A DNA stretch of 9,610 bases from Propionibacteriaceae bacterium (GTDB lineage Bacteria; Actinomycetota; Actinomycetes; Propionibacteriales; Propionibacteriaceae): assembly GCA_025923975.1 (NCBI GenBank), contig JAICEV010000109.1:1-9610 (forward strand), written 5' to 3'. Below are positions 6,272-9,610 of the stretch, piece by piece. The stretch's first letter is position 1; every line of letters starts with the position of its first letter. The notes beneath the pieces are model-generated. The model searched no databases, had not been told where the DNA came from, and saw nothing but the letters and a program-made list of their open reading frames with translations. A program made the position numbers and the translations under genes.

Positions 6272-7888
6272 GTGAGTGAGCAGCAGGCTCTCATCGCCGA
6301 TCGATACCGCTTGCTGTACCGCGTCGGCAGTGGAGGCATGGGCGTGGTCTGGGAAGCGTTGGACGAGCGGCTGGAACGCCACGTCGCCGTGAAGCAGCTG
6401 CGTCGCCAGTCTGACGCTTCCACGGCGGAAGCGGAGCTGGCTAACAAACGGGCGATGCGCGAGGCGCGACTCACCGCGCGATTGCAACACCCCAACGCGG
6501 TGCCGGTGTTCGACGCTGTTGAACAGGACGGCCAACTGTGGCTCATCATGCAGTTCGTCCCATCCATCACGCTGGCTGCGGTGCTCCAAGAGGGTGGACC
6601 GCTGCAACCGAATGAAGCCTCTCAGGTAGGTGCGCAGGTGGCGTCGGCGCTGGCAGCCGCCCACGCCGTTGGCATCGTCCACCGAGATGTGAAACCAGGC
6701 AACATCTTGATCACTGACGACGGTACGGCCTTGATCAGCGACTTCGGGATTGCCCGGGCCTTGGGTGATGCGACTCTGACCACGAGCGGCATGGTGCACG
6801 GCACGCCGGCCTATCTCGCTCCCGAAGTCGCCAGAGGACATGAGGCCAATTTCGCCTCGGACGTGTTCTCGCTCGGCGGCACGTTATATGGCGCGATGGA
6901 GGGGACTCCACCGTTTGGCACCGACGAGAACTCCATCGCATTGCTGCATCGTGTCGCGTCCGGGCAGTTCCCTCCTCCGCAGCATTGCGGTCCCCTGACG
7001 CCTCTGATCTTGGAAATGCTCTCCCCGGATCCGGAAGCCCGCCCGTCCATGCGGTCAGTCGCCGACAATTTGGCGCGGCTGGCAGGGCGCGCTCGTTCCA
7101 GCGCGACGGTCGAGGCACTTACTCCGACCGCGTCCGAGGAGGCCGGTACAGGCGCCGCAGTCATTCCGAGTCTGGCGGAGACCGACTCACTGACAGCCCC
7201 ACGGCCCGCTGCCGACACGGCACCGGCGCTCGACAGCCTGGGGCAGAGCCCCACTAGACCGCGGCGCAATCGCGGCATAGCGGCGGCCGTGGCGATCATT
7301 GCCCTTATCGCCGTTGGAATCCTGATCGCCGCCCTACTGCCGAACGACCGCAGAGCAGCGGATCCCGCGAGCGGTCCAACTCAGTCGACCACTGCCGCGT
7401 CGGCGAGCACAAGAATCTCCACGCCGCCGCCGCAGTCCCCCACTCCGAAAGCATCCTCTGCCCAACGGCGGAGCGCCCCACCGCCAGCGAACCCCCAGAC
7501 CAGAACTCGTACGCAGGCCCCCGCTCCGTCGCCCACGACCGCACCGACAGTCCGTGGCACGCCGACATCGGCGCAGCTTAGGCGGGCGATTACGAGCTAT
7601 TACGCGCTGATGCCCCGGAATACCGACGCGGCCTGGCCCCGAATGACGGCCTCCTATCAAACGAATCATGCCGGAGGACGGCAGGCATACCAGCGATTCT
7701 GGGATGCGGTCGACCGGATATCTGTTGCGGATGTTCGGGGGATACGGCCACGTTCGGCGCAGGCGACGCTCACTTACTACTTCAAAGACGGCCGCGTGGT
7801 ACGGGAGCGGACCGCGTACGGCCTGGTCAACGAAGGGGGACGTCTCAAGATCAACAGCACCACAGTGCTCAGTAGCGTGACGCTATAG
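6272..7888 (+). CDS. Transmembrane Ser/Thr protein kinase (PknB-like)
   Basis: This 538-residue receptor-type kinase has a cytosolic catalytic domain at about residues 12-275. Its glycine loop is VGSGGMG, followed by ATP-binding Lys41 (HVAVKQ), catalytic HRD with Asp139 in VHRDVKPGN, Mg-binding Asp157 in DFG, and GTPAYLAPE at the end of the activation segment. All catalytic residues are present. A juxtamembrane stretch rich in Ala, Thr and Pro leads to one membrane helix at about 336-358. Outside the membrane there is a Pro/Ser/Thr-rich stalk (about 359-429) and a compact domain (about 430-538), which looks like an NTF2-like fold. Its SYYALM helix and TYYFKDGRVV strands suggest this. There are no PASTA repeats. 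The gene is probably co-transcribed with the ATPase gene. That it phosphorylates the pump or responds to metal is an inference. Confidence 0.92.
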   Translation: MSEQQALIADRYRLLYRVGSGGMGVVWEALDERLERHVAVKQLRRQSDASTAEAELANKRAMREARLTARLQHPNAVPVFDAVEQDGQLWLIMQFVPSITLAAVLQEGGPLQPNEASQVGAQVASALAAAHAVGIVHRDVKPGNILITDDGTALISDFGIARALGDATLTTSGMVHGTPAYLAPEVARGHEANFASDVFSLGGTLYGAMEGTPPFGTDENSIALLHRVASGQFPPPQHCGPLTPLILEMLSPDPEARPSMRSVADNLARLAGRARSSATVEALTPTASEEAGTGAAVIPSLAETDSLTAPRPAADTAPALDSLGQSPTRPRRNRGIAAAVAIIALIAVGILIAALLPNDRRAADPASGPTQSTTAASASTRISTPPPQSPTPKASSAQRRSAPPPANPQTRTRTQAPAPSPTTAPTVRGTPTSAQLRRAITSYYALMPRNTDAAWPRMTASYQTNHAGGRQAYQRFWDAVDRISVADVRGIRPRSAQATLTYYFKDGRVVRERTAYGLVNEGGRLKINSTTVLSSVTL

Positions 7889-7922
7889 CTTTCGACGCGC
7901 CCCCCACTAACGGACAGATGTC

Positions 7923-7951
7923 TTGACGATAGACGATGTCGGGTCTAACGT
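7923..7951 (+). promoter_or_regulatory. SigA-like promoter for the four-helix membrane protein gene
   Basis: TTGACG (7923-7928) is followed after exactly 17 bases by TAACGT (7946-7951), a good fit to a housekeeping -35 and a TAnnnT -10 box. The predicted transcript starts near 7958 and has a leader of about 43 bases before ATG 8001. Two GACGAT copies (7925-7930 and 7932-7937) overlap the -35 box and spacer and could be a regulator site. The gap from the kinase stop to this gene is 112 bp, and no terminator hairpin is visible in it. Confidence 0.55.
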
Positions 7952-7985
7952 CGAGTTTGGTATCCGATAGAAATTGGCGTCACCG

Positions 7986-7993
7986 AAAGAAGG
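7986..7993 (+). promoter_or_regulatory. Ribosome-binding site deciding the start at 8001
   Basis: AAAGAAGG ends 7 bases before ATG 8001. It lies inside the possible N-terminal extension from TTG 7974 and so argues against that longer form. The protein then begins directly with its first membrane helix. Confidence 0.7.
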
Positions 7994-8000
7994 CCACTCA

Positions 8001-8477
8001 ATGTCGATTGCCGCTTTGATCACCTGGGTCATCACCGCCGGGGTCGGATTCTTCATGCTGATCCGCTGGGCAACACACGGAGGACTACGCCGCGTGCCCG
8101 GAGCTGAGACTCACCTTCCGCCAGTTCGGGTGTTCTCGCATTTCGGGCTGGCCGCCGCCGGTCTAGTCGTCTGGATCATCTACTTGATCACCGGCAGCAC
8201 GATGCTGGCTTGGATCGCGTTTGCCGACCTCGTCCTGGTTGCCATCATCGGGCTTGTCATGGTGATGCAGTGGGCAAAGGACGGCCGAGCAGCGATGGCC
8301 GCCGCGGCAGCCCGCGCCACCGCAGGCGCCAATGCTGGGACCGCACCGGCCGATGCGGGCGGAGTTGATCTTGCCGAGCAGCACATCCCACGTCCGCCGG
8401 TGGTTCTGCACGGAATCTTCGCCGTCAGCACCGTCATCTTGGTGCTACTCACCGCGCTGGGCGTCGGCGCAGGCTGA
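8001..8477 (+). CDS. Uncharacterised four-helix membrane protein with duplicated His motif
   Basis: This 158-residue protein has four predicted membrane helices at about 3-23, 45-63, 67-90 and 134-155. An Ala-rich loop (about 97-120) lies between helices 3 and 4. Two segments align with each other: one starts HLPPV at residue 38 and has His47, the other starts HIPRP at residue 128 and has His137. In both, the two His are exactly nine residues apart, and the second sits at the start of a helix. This suggests an internal duplication and a possible heme- or metal-binding site. I recall similar unnamed actinobacterial proteins but no function. ATG 8001 is chosen over TTG 7974 because of the ribosome-binding site. 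The gene converges on the copper-binding protein gene with 21 bp between stops. Confidence 0.75.
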   Translation: MSIAALITWVITAGVGFFMLIRWATHGGLRRVPGAETHLPPVRVFSHFGLAAAGLVVWIIYLITGSTMLAWIAFADLVLVAIIGLVMVMQWAKDGRAAMAAAAARATAGANAGTAPADAGGVDLAEQHIPRPPVVLHGIFAVSTVILVLLTALGVGAG

Positions 8478-8498
8478 CTAGCGAGATTGGAGCGACGA

Positions 8499-8906
8499 CT
8501 ATCCCAGCTCGCTGAGCAAGGCAGCGCAGGCCACCTCGCATCGGTGACACGCCTCAGCGCAGATCCTGCAGTGCTCGTGCATGTCGGCATGGCTCGCGCA
8601 CTCGTTGCCGCAAACACGACAAGCAACCCGGCACGCCTCAAGGAGCGCTTCGGTCACGCTCGCATCAGAGCCTGTGCGGCGTGATAGAACCATGCCAGTT
8701 GTCGCACAGATCTCTGCGCAATCGAGGTCGGTACGTATGCAATGCACGAGGTCAGCGACCATCTCCTCAGCCAGACACGCGTCCGCACAGGCCGTACAGA
8801 CCTGCGCACAGTCGAAACACGCCTCGATGCACTCGACGAGCTTCGCCTGATCAAACCCACCCAAGTTCTTCGGGTAGGACTTCAGCATCTCCGCTACACG
8901 CGACAC
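8499..8906 (-). CDS. Four-helix-bundle copper-binding protein (DUF326, Csp3-like)
   Basis: This 135-residue Cys-rich protein contains 18 cysteines in runs of CxxC and CxxxC, placed along the four expected helices. They fall at 26, 30, 33, 37, 40 and 44; 56, 63 and 67; 92, 96, 99 and 103; and 113, 116, 120, 123 and 127. Several His (55, 106, 110, 112, 121) lie nearby. The pattern and length match the copper storage family Csp (PF03860), whose members store many Cu(I) ions inside a four-helix bundle through thiolates. There is no signal peptide, so it fits the cytosolic Csp3 type and would buffer copper in the cytoplasm. The start is GTG 8906, supported by AAAGGGG 5 bases upstream. It follows the GyrI-like gene by 33 bp and is probably in one transcript with it. 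Confidence 0.9.
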   Translation of the reverse strand: MSRVAEMLKSYPKNLGGFDQAKLVECIEACFDCAQVCTACADACLAEEMVADLVHCIRTDLDCAEICATTGMVLSRRTGSDASVTEALLEACRVACRVCGNECASHADMHEHCRICAEACHRCEVACAALLSELG

Positions 8907-8911
8907 TTGAT

Positions 8912-8918
8912 CCCCTTT
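8912..8918 (-). promoter_or_regulatory. Ribosome-binding site supporting the GTG start of the copper-binding protein
   Basis: On the minus strand AAAGGGG lies 5 bases before GTG 8906, in the 33-bp gap after the GyrI-like gene. It supports this GTG over the internal ATG at residue 7. Confidence 0.6.
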
Positions 8919-8939
8919 CGTTCTGCACCTAAGGAATCT

Positions 8940-9554
8940 TTACAGTTGTCTCACCGGTTGCCGCAAGATGGTCTTGAGCTTCGCTGGCACCGTCTTTCGC
9001 GGATCGCTCAGATAGATTTCGTGGTGCCGCCCGTTGAATGCCAAGTTATGTTCTGGCATGTATTCGGTATGAAGGTAGTTCAGTGTTGGCGTCTCATCGT
9101 CGTACGAGCCGACATGGAGGAGCTGTAGAGATCTGCCCTCGTAGTACCGCTCAAACCGTATTTTCGACAGAGCCGGGAGCTGCTTCTTGGCCGTTGTCGC
9201 CGCTACAGCCTCAGCCGCTATGGCCTTAGTAATCCAAGCGGGCTGCATGATCATCATTGTCCACTGGTACTGATCTTTCTGGGCACTTTCAAAAACTGAC
9301 GGGTCGCTGGCGTACCACAGGCCCTCCAGAGGAGCTACTCCATAGTCTTTTCCAAGCTCCTTGCTCATGAATTTGATGGCAAATGCGACGCTATAGAGCG
9401 CCTCGACAGCGTCGCTGTAATCCTTCGCCGTATTTGGGTCACCGTTGCCATCAACCATCAAGAAATTCATGGCGGGCACATCCACTACTTCCCAATCGCT
9501 GTTCTTGGGGTTGTAGAGCTCGGCAAGCTCCTTCTTGAAATCCAGTTTTTCCAT
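8940..9554 (-). CDS. GyrI-like domain protein, stand-alone
   Basis: This 204-residue soluble protein is a GyrI-like small-molecule-binding domain (PF06445 type) with no DNA-binding domain attached. Family features are the N-terminus MEKLDFKKEL, VDVPAMNFLMVDGNGDPN (about 25-41), YGVAPLEGLW (about 71-80), the QWTMMIMQP strand (about 97-105), LPALSKIRFE and the C-terminal HHEIYLSDPRK with TILRQPV. The length is typical for the stand-alone form. Some GyrI-like proteins bind drugs, act as SbmC-type gyrase protectors, or hydrolyse cyclopropane-containing toxins; which applies here is unknown. Two ATGs are possible (9557 and 9554). The second is chosen because its distance to GGAG is 6 bases rather than 3. 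Base composition is lower in GC than its neighbours, which suggests acquisition. It leads the transcript that includes the copper-binding protein gene. Confidence 0.85.
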   Translation of the reverse strand: MEKLDFKKELAELYNPKNSDWEVVDVPAMNFLMVDGNGDPNTAKDYSDAVEALYSVAFAIKFMSKELGKDYGVAPLEGLWYASDPSVFESAQKDQYQWTMMIMQPAWITKAIAAEAVAATTAKKQLPALSKIRFERYYEGRSLQLLHVGSYDDETPTLNYLHTEYMPEHNLAFNGRHHEIYLSDPRKTVPAKLKTILRQPVRQL

Positions 9555-9560
9555 CATGTT

Positions 9561-9564
9561 CTCC
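9561..9564 (-). promoter_or_regulatory. Ribosome-binding site deciding the GyrI-like start
   Basis: GGAG on the minus strand is 6 bases from the ATG at 9554 but only 3 from the ATG at 9557. Family N-termini with a single Met agree with 9554. The 46 bases beyond it to the window end are too short to interpret. One frame ends in a TGA that overlaps this ATG (TGATG), so an upstream coupled gene is possible. Confidence 0.5.
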
Positions 9565-9610
9565 AGTGCTGGTCTGCGGCTCTGGCGAAGGCTTGGGAGC
9601 CGGAAGGTGA

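Noticed and set aside
8480..8513. AGCGAG...CTCGCT inverted repeat between the convergent genes as a terminator
   Set aside because: The stem is only 6 bp with a 22-base loop and no T-run follows on either strand. It is too weak to call.

Overview
The window is GC-rich DNA with many GTG starts, short operons and a membrane-anchored PknB-type Ser/Thr kinase. It also carries a ThrE-type exporter and a heavy-metal P-type ATPase. Together these point to an actinobacterial chromosome, probably Mycobacteriales or a relative; the genus cannot be fixed from sequence alone. There are no tRNA, rRNA, insertion-sequence or CRISPR features. Every stretch longer than 300 bases contains a gene.

Layout. Positions 1-76 are the 3' end of an unidentified plus-strand gene. 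A minus-strand alpha/beta-hydrolase esterase (106-849) diverges from a threonine/serine exporter of the ThrE family (938-2287). A 105-residue membrane protein (2351-2668) follows. Its 3' end overlaps the end of a convergent CPBP-family intramembrane protease gene (2616-3491, minus). The protease gene diverges from an 833-residue heavy-metal P1B ATPase gene (3698-6199) across 206 bp that hold a large interrupted dyad. A transmembrane Ser/Thr protein kinase gene (6272-7888) lies 72 bp downstream of the ATPase, in the same direction. Next comes a four-helix membrane protein with an internally duplicated His motif (8001-8477), behind a good SigA-like promoter. It converges on a minus-strand pair: a 204-residue GyrI-like protein (8940-9554) followed by a cysteine-rich four-helix-bundle copper-binding protein (8499-8906).

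Reading of the right half. Positions 3490-9557 look like a metal, probably copper, handling neighbourhood: a P1B exporter next to a Csp3-like Cu(I) storage protein with 18 cysteines and no signal peptide. The ATPase is atypical. Its N-terminal HMA domain has lost the CxxC site (Trp17 and Ser20 instead), it carries a Cys cluster and a 16-His linker in that region, and its membrane metal motif is Cys-Pro-Asp rather than Cys-Pro-Cys. The TM7 Tyr-Asn and TM8 MxxSS signatures of copper pumps are kept. The adjacent kinase may sense envelope or metal stress, but that link is inferred from gene order only. The left half (esterase, ThrE, small membrane protein, CPBP protease) looks like ordinary chromosomal material.
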